Source of the DNA: Bradyrhizobium sp. 1(2017)
GTDB lineage: Bacteria > Pseudomonadota > Alphaproteobacteria > Rhizobiales > Xanthobacteraceae
Assembly (NCBI RefSeq): GCF_011602485.2
Contig: NZ_CP050022.2
Location: 682,001-746,000, forward strand
Direction: 5' to 3'
Length of the DNA: 64,000 nt
Part shown: piece after piece, positions 34,497 through 42,579 of the stretch
How the letters are laid out: every line of letters starts with the position of its first letter
Numbering within the stretch: the stretch's first letter is position 1
Position numbers and translations under genes: made by a program
Notes under the pieces: model-generated
What the model was told of the DNA's origin: nothing
Database searches by the model: none
Seen by the model: the letters and a program-made list of their open reading frames with translations, nothing else

Positions 34497-35831
34497 ATGG
34501 CGACGGCACAGACCCCCGCAATGGCAGATCTCCACACGGGCGAGCACGGCCACGACCAGGCCAGTCCCGGCGAGATCGCCATCGGCGTCATCATCGGCCG
34601 CACCTCGGAATTCTTCGACTTCTTCGTCTTCGCGATCGCCTCGGTGATCGTGTTCCCGCGCCTGGTGTTCCCGTTCGCGAGCGAACTGACCGGCACGCTC
34701 TATTCCTTCATGGTCTTCGCGCTGGCCTTCATGGCCCGTCCGATCGGCACTGTGATTTTCATGACGGTCGACCGTGCCTACGGCAAGACGGCCAAGCTGA
34801 TCTCGGCGCTGTTCCTGCTCGGCACCGCCACCGTCGCGCTGGCGTTCCTGCCCGGCTATCACGAGATCGGCGTCGCGGCGATCTGGCTGCTGGCGCTGGC
34901 TCGCATCGCGCAGGGTCTGGCCTGGGGCGGTGCCTGGGACGGCATGGCTTCGCTGCTGGCACTGAACGCGCCGCCCTCCAAACGCGGCTGGTACGCGATG
35001 GTGCCGCAGCTCGGCGCGCCGCTTGGGCTGATCGTGGCCAGCGCGCTGTTCGCCTATTTCGCCGGCAATCTCTCGGCCGACGATTTCTTCGACTGGGGCT
35101 GGCGCTACCCGTTCTTCGTCGCCTTCGCCATCAACGTCGTGGCGCTGTTCGCGCGCCTTCGCATGGTGACGACGGAAGAATACGCCTCGCTGTTCGAGAC
35201 CCGCGAATTGCAGCCCGCGCGCATCTCCGAGACGGTCGCGCGCGAAGGCCAGAACATCATGCTCGGCGCGTTCGCGCCGCTGGCGAGCTTCGCCCTGTTC
35301 CACATGGTCACGGTGTTCCCGCTGTCCTGGGTGTTCCTGTTCACCCGCGAAAGCCCGGTGCGCTTCCTGATCATCGAGATCGTCGCCGCCGTGTTCGGGG
35401 TGGTTGCGATCGTGGTCTCCGGCATCATTGCCGACCGCGTCGGGCGCAAATCGCTGCTGATGGGATCGGCGATCGCGATCGCGATCTACAGCGGCTTCGC
35501 CCCGCAGCTGCTCGACGCCGGTGCGTTCGGCGAGACCATCTACATGGTGATCGGCTTCATCCTGCTCGGCCTGTCCTTCGGACAGTCCTCCGGCGCGATC
35601 GCCTCTAACTTCAAGCAGGCGTATCGTTACACGGCCTCGGCGCTGACCTCGGACATGGCCTGGCTGTTCGGCGCCGGCTTCGCGCCACTCGTCGCGTTGC
35701 TGCTGGCGACCAATCTCGGCGTCATCGCCTCGGGTGCGTATCTGCTGTCGGGCGCGTTCTGGACCCTGCTCGCGCTCTGGCTCAGCGGCCACCGCGAGGC
35801 CGGCGATATGGATGCGGGCTCCGGCGCTTAA
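34497..35831 (+). CDS. MFS transporter
   Basis: A 444-residue major facilitator with about 12 membrane helices. It has the ProP/metabolite:H+ symporter-like start IAIGVIIGRTSEFFDFFVFAI (with the unusual FFDFF in place of YFDF), and the loop 8-9 motif DRVGRKSLLMGSA near 315. I chose the ATG at 34497; an in-frame TTG/ATG-like extension back to 34329 includes the palindromic operator and is unlikely. It is divergently transcribed from the cyo operon, sharing the 180-base region with the 23-bp palindrome. The substrate (sugar, carboxylate or osmolyte) cannot be told. Confidence 0.88.
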   Translation: MATAQTPAMADLHTGEHGHDQASPGEIAIGVIIGRTSEFFDFFVFAIASVIVFPRLVFPFASELTGTLYSFMVFALAFMARPIGTVIFMTVDRAYGKTAKLISALFLLGTATVALAFLPGYHEIGVAAIWLLALARIAQGLAWGGAWDGMASLLALNAPPSKRGWYAMVPQLGAPLGLIVASALFAYFAGNLSADDFFDWGWRYPFFVAFAINVVALFARLRMVTTEEYASLFETRELQPARISETVAREGQNIMLGAFAPLASFALFHMVTVFPLSWVFLFTRESPVRFLIIEIVAAVFGVVAIVVSGIIADRVGRKSLLMGSAIAIAIYSGFAPQLLDAGAFGETIYMVIGFILLGLSFGQSSGAIASNFKQAYRYTASALTSDMAWLFGAGFAPLVALLLATNLGVIASGAYLLSGAFWTLLALWLSGHREAGDMDAGSGA

Positions 35832-35855
35832 GCTGGAGTAGCTGCCACACGACGG

Positions 35856-35991
35856 GTGTCGTCCCGGCGAAAGCCGGGACCCATAGCCCCAGGGAGAGGT
35901 TGTGGGTTGAGCTGGCAACCACGAGTCTTTGCCAAACTCTGTCCTGTGGTTATGGGTCCCGGATCTGCGCTTCGCTTGTCCGGGACGACAG
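35856..35991. repeat. Bipartite palindromic repeat, family 1, mixed arms
   Basis: Left arm of GCGAAAGC type (GTGTCGTCCCGGCGAAAGCC, GGGACCCATAGCC); right arm of a different type (GGTTATGGGTCCCGGATCTG, CGCTTCGCTTGTCCGGGACG, ACAGC). It lies between the convergent MFS and M48 protease genes. Confidence 0.85.
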
Positions 35992-36017
35992 CGGAGTTTG
36001 TGGCTCAATAACGCGCA

Positions 36018-37517
36018 TCAATCCGCCACGATCTTCACGCGGTCGCGCACCTTCACCTGCGCGTTGCGATCGAGGCCGTTCAGCACGCGGAAACGCTCGG
36101 CGGGATGATCGACGCCGGCCATGCGGTGGGAGAGCGATTCCACGGTGTCGCCGGGCTGCACGGTGATGACCTTGATACGCAGCGGGCGGGCGGCCTGGAT
36201 CTCCTCGAGCGTCAGGCGGCGGAACGAGTTGACGGTCTCGCGCGCGTTGCGCTCGCTCTCGGTCGATTTCTGCCGTGCCGCAAAGATGAAGCGGTAGACG
36301 TCGCTGCCGAAGCGCAGTGCATAGACCTTGAACTGCCACTGATCGCCCTTCGCGGTGGCGGACGCCGCCGGGAAACCGCTGATGGAAAGATCCTCGGTCG
36401 AGGCCTTCTCGACGCCTTCCATCCAGCCCGAGTTCAGGTAATCGCCGAGCGACTGTTCGGCCGGCACCCGAACCACGTCGAAACGCATCGCCTGCGAGCC
36501 GCCGTCGCGCACGCCGATCACGGCCTGCGCGGTGTTGTCGAGCGTGAAATTCTCCGGCGCCTGGAAGGTGAAGCCGAGCTTGGGATGCAGGAATCGGCGG
36601 CCGCGCACGAAACCTTCGCTGGGATCCTCGCCATAGACGAGGTTGTCGATCGCGGCGAGATAGCTCTCGCGGTCGCGCTCGGCGCCTTCAGGGGCCGCAT
36701 ATTGCCGTGCGATGGTCTGCGCGTTCTGCACGCGCTCCGGGGTTGCCGGATGAGATGAGGTAAAATCCTGCGCGCGCGGATCGAGCGAGCTCTTGCCGGC
36801 CTTGAGTTCGGCATTGCGCTCCATCGCCGAGAGGAAGCGGGCCGCGCCATAAGGGTCGAAATGTGCCTTGGCGGCGATGCCGACGCCGATGCCGTCGGCC
36901 TCGAACTCCTGCTTGCGCGAGAAGGTCGCCATGGTGAGCTTGGTCTTGGCCAGCGCGAGCGCGGTGAGATCGGGATCGTTGCTCATGTCAGTGACGACAC
37001 GGGTGACGATCGCGGCCTGGCGGGCCTGGTCCTCGCGCATCGCCGCGTGCTTGGACAGCACATGCGCCATCTCGTGGCTGAGCACCGAGGACAATTCCGA
37101 CGTATCGCTCGCAAGCGCAAGAAGCCCGCGCGTGACATAGAGCTGGCCGTTCGGCAAGGCGAACGCGTTCACCGCGCCGGAATTGAGGATGGTGACCTTG
37201 TAGCCCTGGTCGGGCCGGTCGGACGCCGCAACCAGCCGGTCGACGGTCTTGCTGACGAGCGCCTCGAGCTTGGGATCGTCATAGGTCCCGCCATAGCTCG
37301 CCAGGATGCGCTCATGCTCCTTCTCGGTGGCGGGCGTTTGCGCCACCGCGGGCTTCGGCTTGGGCATCGCCACGGCCGGTGGGGGCGCGGCGGTCTGAAA
37401 CCGGGCCATGTCGCCGCAACCGGCCAGCGCCGTGCCCAGGACAAGGCATAGCGCGGCCGGCGCAGCCCGCAGGCGGCGGCCATCACCTCGTTCGTGCCGT
37501 TCTAGCACCCCATTCAC
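36018..37517 (-). CDS. M48 family metalloprotease lipoprotein with LysM-like C-terminus
   Basis: A 499-residue protein, GTG start. A lipobox LAGC with lipid cysteine near residue 34 follows a basic signal (RRLRAAPAALCLVLGTALAGC). The zinc motif is H148-E-M-A-H152 (VLSHEMAHVLSKHAA), with a following E in KQEFEADGIGV as third ligand region. The domain order is M48 peptidase, then a beta-rich domain, then residues about 445-499 resembling LysM (VQPGDTVESLSHRM, ERFRVLNGL), which could bind peptidoglycan. Such BepA/YcaL-like proteases act in outer-membrane protein quality control. It is monocistronic; the nuclease-like gene is 26 bases upstream on the same strand. Confidence 0.9.
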   Translation of the reverse strand: MNGVLERHERGDGRRLRAAPAALCLVLGTALAGCGDMARFQTAAPPPAVAMPKPKPAVAQTPATEKEHERILASYGGTYDDPKLEALVSKTVDRLVAASDRPDQGYKVTILNSGAVNAFALPNGQLYVTRGLLALASDTSELSSVLSHEMAHVLSKHAAMREDQARQAAIVTRVVTDMSNDPDLTALALAKTKLTMATFSRKQEFEADGIGVGIAAKAHFDPYGAARFLSAMERNAELKAGKSSLDPRAQDFTSSHPATPERVQNAQTIARQYAAPEGAERDRESYLAAIDNLVYGEDPSEGFVRGRRFLHPKLGFTFQAPENFTLDNTAQAVIGVRDGGSQAMRFDVVRVPAEQSLGDYLNSGWMEGVEKASTEDLSISGFPAASATAKGDQWQFKVYALRFGSDVYRFIFAARQKSTESERNARETVNSFRRLTLEEIQAARPLRIKVITVQPGDTVESLSHRMAGVDHPAERFRVLNGLDRNAQVKVRDRVKIVAD

Positions 37518-37542
37518 GTCGCTTAACCCGTGCCTGGCCCGT

Positions 37543-38313
37543 TTAGGGCCTTACCCCTGTCGGCTCGTTTGCGTCCAGCAACTCAACCTGTCCTGCGAGG
37601 CGCAGATCGATCCGCGGCCCCGTATTCCCCTCGATCCAGCCCCGGACTCGAATACGCTTATTTTCCAAGGACTTGATGGGTATTCCGGCGCTTTCAAACG
37701 CCGGCAATGTGCGCTTTGAAATAGTCACCGCAAAGCCGCGTGTCCAGTTTCGTCCGAAGTTGAGGTAGGTCATTGCCCCAGCTTGCCGGACCGACAGGAC
37801 TTTGCCCTCGACCACTACAAAGCGCCCGATCCCCGCCAAAATATCGTCCGGACTTTCCGGGTTTTTTATGGCCGACGGGTCAGCCCAGCTGCCCTTTTTT
37901 TGGCGCCGCGCCTTGGCCTCCGACGCCATCAGGGCGGCTGCGCAGTCCTTGTCGGTGATTTCGGCGGAGACGAGCGCGTCGCCCTGGGCGAGTAATGTCT
38001 CCTGTACTGAAATGTCGCCTTCGCCGACGAACAGGATTGCGCCTTGCCGACCGTAGCGGTCCGGCGTGTCGTCGGTGCCGCGGAGTACGACCTCACGGCC
38101 GACGAGCAGCGCGGTCAGCGCTTGCTTCGTCGTCGCCGTCGGCTCGACGCCGGCGAGGCGGATCTCGCGTCCGTCATCGAGACGCAGACTGCGCGCATCG
38201 ACGACGGCGGAGACGCGGCCGTCGCCCTGGGAATCGAACTGGCATGGCGCTGCGAACGCGGCGTTCGACGCGATCAGAACGAATACGACGATGAGATGAA
38301 GAAGTCGCGTCAC
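37543..38313 (-). CDS. Secreted thermonuclease-family (SNase-like) protein, possibly inactive
   Basis: A 256-residue protein (GTG start) with a signal peptide (LLHLIVVFVLIASNAAFAA). The SNase/OB fold shows VVDARSLRLDDGREIRLAGVE, PDRYGRQGAILF and the QETLLAQGDALV segment. Aligning REIRLAGVEPTATTK with the staphylococcal RLLLVDTPETK motif keeps the first Arg, changes Asp40 to Glu and replaces the catalytic Glu43 by Ala. The Arg87 position is likely the R in YGR. It may therefore be catalytically altered, binding nucleic acid or protein instead. A C-terminal beta domain (150-256) is not assigned. It is upstream of the M48 gene by 26 bases and may be cotranscribed. Confidence 0.8.
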   Translation of the reverse strand: MTRLLHLIVVFVLIASNAAFAAPCQFDSQGDGRVSAVVDARSLRLDDGREIRLAGVEPTATTKQALTALLVGREVVLRGTDDTPDRYGRQGAILFVGEGDISVQETLLAQGDALVSAEITDKDCAAALMASEAKARRQKKGSWADPSAIKNPESPDDILAGIGRFVVVEGKVLSVRQAGAMTYLNFGRNWTRGFAVTISKRTLPAFESAGIPIKSLENKRIRVRGWIEGNTGPRIDLRLAGQVELLDANEPTGVRP

Positions 38314-38390
38314 GTGACCCGGAGAGGTTGTGTTTCGTGCTCACCTTAACTCATGCGTGGCTGGGCGCGAAGAGGCTTCCTCACACTGCG

Positions 38391-38476
38391 TCATTGCGAG
38401 CCCAGCGAAGCAATCCGGACTATTTACGCGGAGAGAGACTTTGGATTGCTTGGTCGCAGGAGCTCCTCGCAATGAC
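38391..38476. repeat. Palindromic repeat, family 3
   Basis: TCATTGCGAGCCCAGCGAAG and its inverted end CTCCTCGCAATGA enclose about 50 bases with an internal pair (AATCCGGAC / TTTGGATTG). It is the well-known alphaproteobacterial TCATTGCGAG-type repeat. The whole 38314-38650 gap shows no other feature. Confidence 0.8.
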
Positions 38477-38650
38477 GATGCGGAGACATCTTGCGTCTTC
38501 TCGCCATTCCGCTTTGCGGAAATCGCGCAACGAACGTGCGATCTGCATCGCGCCTCGCGCTTGCTGCGCTCTTGCGCATGCGGCATGATTGCGGCAACAG
38601 CAATAACCAAGCCGCCATCAGAGCACGGCGCGATAAGGGAGGTCTTTTTG

Positions 38651-39856
38651 ATGAAGAATATTCTGTCGGGCATTTTTGCTGCGTCGCTTGCTCTCAGTGC
38701 GAGCGCCGTGCAGGCCCAGGACAAGCCGCCGCTGAAGATCGGTGGCATCCTCGACATGTCGAGCCTGTATGCCGACATCACCGGCCCCGGCAGCGAGACC
38801 GCGGCCAAGATGGCGGTAGAGGATTTTGGCGGCGAGGTGCTGGGCCGCAAGATCCAGGTGCTGGCCGCCGACCATCTCAACAAGGCCGACCTCTCCGCCA
38901 ACATCGCGCGCGACATGCTCGACAATCAGGGCGTCGAGATGATCTACGACGTCGCGGCCTCTGCGACCGCACTCGCCGCCGGCGAGATCGCCAAGGCGCG
39001 CAACAAGATCATCATGTTCAACGGTCCGGGCTCGATCCGCCTCACGAACGAGGCCTGCGGTCCCTACACCATCCACTACGTGTTCGACACCTACGGCCAA
39101 GCCAACGTGACCGGCCTTGCAGCCGTGAAGTCGGGCCTCGATAGCTGGTTCTTCCTCACCGCCGACTATGCCTTCGGCCAGGATCTGGAGAAAGACACCA
39201 GCGCCGTCGTCACGAAGACCGGCGGCAAGGTGCTCGGCAGCGTGCGTCATCCGCTCAACACCTCGGACTTCTCATCCTTCCTGCTTCAGGCCCAGGCCTC
39301 CAAGGCCAAGGTGATCGGGCTGGCCAACGCCGGCGGCGACACTGTCAACGCCATCAAGCAGGCGGCCGAATTCGGCATCACCAAGGGCGGGCAGAAGGTC
39401 TCGCCGCTGCTCGCCTTCGTCTCGGACATCGACTCGATCGGGCTGGAGACCGCGCAGGGCCTGCTGCTTGCCGAAGCGTTCTACTGGGACCTGAATGACG
39501 ACACCCGCGCCTTCTCCAAGCGCTTCATGGAGCGCACCAAGCGGGTGCCGACCTCGGCGCAGGCCGGGGTCTATTCGTCCGTGACGCACTACCTGAAGGC
39601 GGTGAAGGCGGCCGGCACGACCGATGCGGCGGCCGTCATCAAGGTGATGAAGGAGACGCCGATCAACGACTTCTTCGCCAAGAACGGCAAGATCCGCGAG
39701 GATGGCCGCATGATCCACGACATGTACCTGTTCGAGGTCAAGAAGCCGTCGGAGTCCAAGGGCCGCTGGGACGATTACAAGCTGCTCGCCACGGTGCCCG
39801 GCAGCGAGGCGTTCCAGTCGCTGGAGCAGTCGCGCTGCCCCCTGGTGAAGAAGTGA
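38651..39856 (+). CDS. ABC transporter solute-binding protein, branched-chain amino acid type
   Basis: A 401-residue periplasmic protein of the Peripla_BP_6 (LivJ/LivK-like) class. The signal peptide is MKNILSGIFAASLALSASAVQA, cleaved before QDKPPLKIGG. Conserved blocks: IGGILDMSSLYADITGPGSE, ADHLNKADLSANIARDM and WFFLTADYAFGQDLEKD. I took the ATG at 38651; a much longer frame reads through a repeat element. No permease or ATPase gene is adjacent, so the transporter partners are elsewhere. The ligand could be an amino acid, urea, short-chain amide or aromatic acid; the sequence does not say. Confidence 0.92.
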   Translation: MKNILSGIFAASLALSASAVQAQDKPPLKIGGILDMSSLYADITGPGSETAAKMAVEDFGGEVLGRKIQVLAADHLNKADLSANIARDMLDNQGVEMIYDVAASATALAAGEIAKARNKIIMFNGPGSIRLTNEACGPYTIHYVFDTYGQANVTGLAAVKSGLDSWFFLTADYAFGQDLEKDTSAVVTKTGGKVLGSVRHPLNTSDFSSFLLQAQASKAKVIGLANAGGDTVNAIKQAAEFGITKGGQKVSPLLAFVSDIDSIGLETAQGLLLAEAFYWDLNDDTRAFSKRFMERTKRVPTSAQAGVYSSVTHYLKAVKAAGTTDAAAVIKVMKETPINDFFAKNGKIREDGRMIHDMYLFEVKKPSESKGRWDDYKLLATVPGSEAFQSLEQSRCPLVKK

Positions 39857-39874
39857 CGGGGTGACGCAAGTCAC

Positions 39875-39973
39875 GACGTCATCCCGGGGCGCGAAGCGAA
39901 CTATGGTGCGCAATTGCGCACCTGAGGATCTCGAGGTTCTGGGGTCGACGCGTTGCATCGCCCCGGAACGACG
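39875..39973. repeat. Palindromic repeat carrying the TGCGCAATTGCGCA core
   Basis: Outer ends CGTCATCCCGGGGCG and CGCCCCGGAACGACG are near-complementary; the core palindrome is at 39907-39920. The core is the same as in family 1, but the outer arms differ, so this is a separate but related family. Confidence 0.7.
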
Positions 39974-40004
39974 GAGGAAGATAGCGACAAGAAGGAACGC
40001 CCCC

Positions 40005-40793
40005 ATGAACGACATGGTCCTGCAAAAGCTCGAAGGCGGGCTGCTCACCATCACGATGAACCGCCCGGAGCGGAAGAACGCGCTCAACCCGGACATGGTG
40101 CGCGGGCTGGTCGAGGCGGCGCGGCGCGCGGCTGACGATCCGGAGGTGCGTGCGGTGCTGTTCAAGGGCGCCGGCGGCTCGTTCTGCGTCGGCGGCGACG
40201 TCAAGTCGATGGCGGAGGGCCGCGCGCCGTTGCCGTTCGAGCAGAAGCTTGCAAACCTGCGCCGCGGCATGGAGGTCTCGCGCATCCTGCACCAGATGCC
40301 GAAACCCGTGGTGGCGCAGCTCGATGGCGCGGCGGCCGGCGCGGGCCTGTCGATGGCGCTGTCCTGCGACCTGCGCATCGCCAGCGAATCCTGCAAGATC
40401 ACAACGGCGTTCGCAAAAGTCGGTTTTTCCGGCGATTACGGCGGCACCTATTTCCTCACGCAGCTGCTCGGCAGCGCGCGGGCGCGCGAGCTCTATCTGA
40501 TGTCGCCGGTACTCACGGCCAGGGAAGCGCACGCGATCGGCATGGTGACCAGGGTCGTGCCCGACGCCGAGATCGACGCCGCCGCGCACGAGCTCGCGAT
40601 GTCGCTGGCGCAGGGCCCGTCGATCGCGCTCGGCTTCATCAAGCGCAACATCAACAATGCCGAGCATCTGGCGCTGGAGGATTGCTTCGACGGCGAGGCG
40701 ATCCATCACACCCGCTGCGGCGACACCGAGGACCACAAGGAGGCCGCCAAGGCCTTTGTCGAAAAGCGCAAGCCGACCTTCAAGGGCGCATGA
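40005..40793 (+). CDS. Enoyl-CoA hydratase/isomerase family protein
   Basis: A 262-residue crotonase. It has the N-terminal TMNRPERKNALNP and VLFKGAGGSFCVGGDVKSM oxyanion-hole region, then a second region VVAQLDGAAAGAGLSMALSCDL and FAKVGFSGDYGGTYFLTQ. The position usually held by the second catalytic Glu appears replaced (GDYGG), so the exact reaction (hydration, isomerisation or thioester hydrolysis) is uncertain. The start ATG at 40005 has GAAGGAA upstream. The stop overlaps the ATG of the next gene by four bases. It forms a two-gene unit with a VOC protein. Confidence 0.9.
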   Translation: MNDMVLQKLEGGLLTITMNRPERKNALNPDMVRGLVEAARRAADDPEVRAVLFKGAGGSFCVGGDVKSMAEGRAPLPFEQKLANLRRGMEVSRILHQMPKPVVAQLDGAAAGAGLSMALSCDLRIASESCKITTAFAKVGFSGDYGGTYFLTQLLGSARARELYLMSPVLTAREAHAIGMVTRVVPDAEIDAAAHELAMSLAQGPSIALGFIKRNINNAEHLALEDCFDGEAIHHTRCGDTEDHKEAAKAFVEKRKPTFKGA

Positions 40794-41548
40794 CCATGGC
40801 GCCCTATGTGCGGCTGCGGCAGATCTGTCTGGTCGCGCCGCAGCTCGAGCCCGTCATCTCCGACATCGCCGAGATCATGGGCCTTTCGGTCTGCTACCGC
40901 GACGGCAATGTCGCCAAATACGGCCTGGAGAATGCGCTGCTCCCGGTCGACACGATCCTGCTGGAGGTCGTCGCGCCGTTCAAGGACGGCACCACGGCCG
41001 GCCGCTTCATCGACAAGACCGGCGGCCGCGGCGGCTATATGGCGATCTTCTGCTGCAACGACCCTGACGAGCGCGGCCGCAACGCCAATGCGCTCGGCGT
41101 GCGCACCGCCAACGTCATCGACCATGCGCCCTATCACGGCGTGCAGCTTCATCCCCGCGACTGCCGCGCCGCCTTCATCGAGTTCAACCACACCGACGGT
41201 AGCGACGACGTTCTCGGCGCCTATCCGCCGGCGGGACCGGATTGGCAGAACTTCATCCGGAACGATGTCACGCAAGCGCTGACCGCAGTGGAGATGCAGA
41301 GCCCGGATCCGCAAGGGCTCGCGGAGCACTGGGGCAAGATCATCGGCGTTGCCGCGACTGGCGATGCCGAACTGAAGCTGCCCAACGCGACCTTCCGTTT
41401 CGTGAAGGGCGCCAGCGAGATCATGAGCGCGCTGGAGTTTCGGGTGACCGATGCCGCGAGTGTGCTGCATGCCGCGAAGGCGAGGGGGCTTGCGGTGGCG
41501 GGGAACGAGTTCTTGCTGAGCGGGGTGACGTTCCGGCTTGTGGCTTAA
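40790..41548 (+). CDS. VOC/glyoxalase-like protein coupled to a crotonase
   Basis: A 252-residue protein with glyoxalase/VOC-type betaalphabetabetabeta modules: LRQICLVAPQLEPVISDIAE at the start, followed by LPVDTILLEVVAPF, then a second module from about 140. The ATG at 40790 overlaps the crotonase stop (ATGA), so the two are translationally coupled. VOC members include dioxygenases, isomerases and resistance proteins; this sequence does not fit a specific one. The coupling to a crotonase suggests a shared CoA-ester catabolic step, which is inference. Confidence 0.82.
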   Translation: MTMAPYVRLRQICLVAPQLEPVISDIAEIMGLSVCYRDGNVAKYGLENALLPVDTILLEVVAPFKDGTTAGRFIDKTGGRGGYMAIFCCNDPDERGRNANALGVRTANVIDHAPYHGVQLHPRDCRAAFIEFNHTDGSDDVLGAYPPAGPDWQNFIRNDVTQALTAVEMQSPDPQGLAEHWGKIIGVAATGDAELKLPNATFRFVKGASEIMSALEFRVTDAASVLHAAKARGLAVAGNEFLLSGVTFRLVA

Positions 41549-41567
41549 GCTGTTGCCACAACCACCG

Positions 41568-41702
41568 CTGTCGTCCCGGACAAGCGAAGCGCAGATCCGG
41601 GACCCATAACCACAGGAAGTGGTTTTGCGAAGACTCGGAGTGACCTGCTCGCACCATAACCGCGCCTTGTGGTTATGGGTCCCCGCGTTCGCGGGGACGA
41701 CA
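41568..41702. repeat. Bipartite palindromic repeat, family 1, two further arm types
   Basis: Left arm CTGTCGTCCCGGACAAGCGA, AGCGCAGATCCGGGACCC (the reverse complement type of the right arm at 35856). Right arm GGTTATGGGTCCCCGCGTTC, GCGGGGACGACAGC. It lies between the convergent VOC and crotonase genes. Confidence 0.85.
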
Positions 41703-41750
41703 GCGGAGTTCATGAAAGCGTCAGAGTGATGCGGCGAAACGCTGCCGCGA

Positions 41751-42563
41751 TCACCGTCCCCTGAAATTCGCCACGCGCCGTTCTTCCGTGGCCTTGACGC
41801 CTTCCTTGAAATCTTCCGTTGCGCGCAGACGTGTCTGCTCGGCAAGCTCGTGATTGGTCGCGGCCATGACGCGGTCGGCGAGGCCGGCGCGCATCGTGGC
41901 GCGGGTCGAGAGCAGGCCGAGCGGCGAGCATTCGGCGATCTCGCCGGCAAGCTTCATGGCGGCCGCCTTGACCTGGTCCTGTGGCACCAGCTCGTTGGCG
42001 AGGCCCCACTTCACGGCTTCCTCGCCGGTGACGCGGCGGCTGGTGTAGAACATTAGCTCGGCGTTGTTCTTGCCGATCAGCTCGGGCAGCGTCACGGTCA
42101 GGCCGAAGCCGGGATGGAAGCCGAGCTTGGTGAAATTGGCGGAGAAGCGCGCCTCGGGGCAGGTGACGCGGAAGTCGGCCGAGACCGCGAGGCCCAGTCC
42201 GCCGCCGATGGCCGCGCCCTGCACGGCCGCGACGATGGGCTTCTTGGCGCGGAAGATGCGCACGGCCTGGATATAGAGATGGTTGATCGGGCCAAGATTG
42301 TCGGCCGGGTCGCCCTTCTTCTCGGCCTCGCGCGCCTCCTGCGCCTGCCGCGCCGGGTCGCCGAAATTGGCGCCGGCGCAGAACGCCTTGCCCTGCGCTG
42401 ACAGGACCGAGGCGCGGATCTCGATGTCGCGGTCGAACTCGTCGAGTGCATCCGCGATCTGGTTGATCAACGAGATGTCGAAGAAGTTGAGCGGCGGGCG
42501 GCGGATCTCGATGCTGCCGACATGCCCGACCTTCTCGACGCCGATATCTTTATAGGTGCTCAT
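41751..42563 (-). CDS. Enoyl-CoA hydratase family protein
   Basis: A 270-residue crotonase. It has the oxyanion-hole blocks SAQGKAFCAGANF and VAAVQGAAIGGGLGLAVSADF. FTKLGFHPGFGLTVTLPEL follows. The catalytic Glu positions are partly replaced, so a hydratase or isomerase role is uncertain. It is third in the acyl-CoA dehydrogenase operon (44819 to 41751, minus strand), 16 bases after the second dehydrogenase gene, so it is likely the next step of a beta-oxidation-type pathway on a shared acyl-CoA substrate. Confidence 0.9.
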   Translation of the reverse strand: MSTYKDIGVEKVGHVGSIEIRRPPLNFFDISLINQIADALDEFDRDIEIRASVLSAQGKAFCAGANFGDPARQAQEAREAEKKGDPADNLGPINHLYIQAVRIFRAKKPIVAAVQGAAIGGGLGLAVSADFRVTCPEARFSANFTKLGFHPGFGLTVTLPELIGKNNAELMFYTSRRVTGEEAVKWGLANELVPQDQVKAAAMKLAGEIAECSPLGLLSTRATMRAGLADRVMAATNHELAEQTRLRATEDFKEGVKATEERRVANFRGR

Positions 42564-42579
42564 GATGATCCTCGAATGA

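Noticed and set aside
34425..36008. 527-codon minus-strand frame opposite the MFS gene
   Set aside because: It mirrors the MFS coding sequence and runs through a repeat; the sequence is low-complexity and has no family match.
3654..39920. TGCGCAATTGCGCA as a transcription factor site
   Set aside because: The perfect copies at 3654, 8249 and 39907 all lie within palindromic repeat elements, so they are better explained as parts of mobile repeats than as operators.
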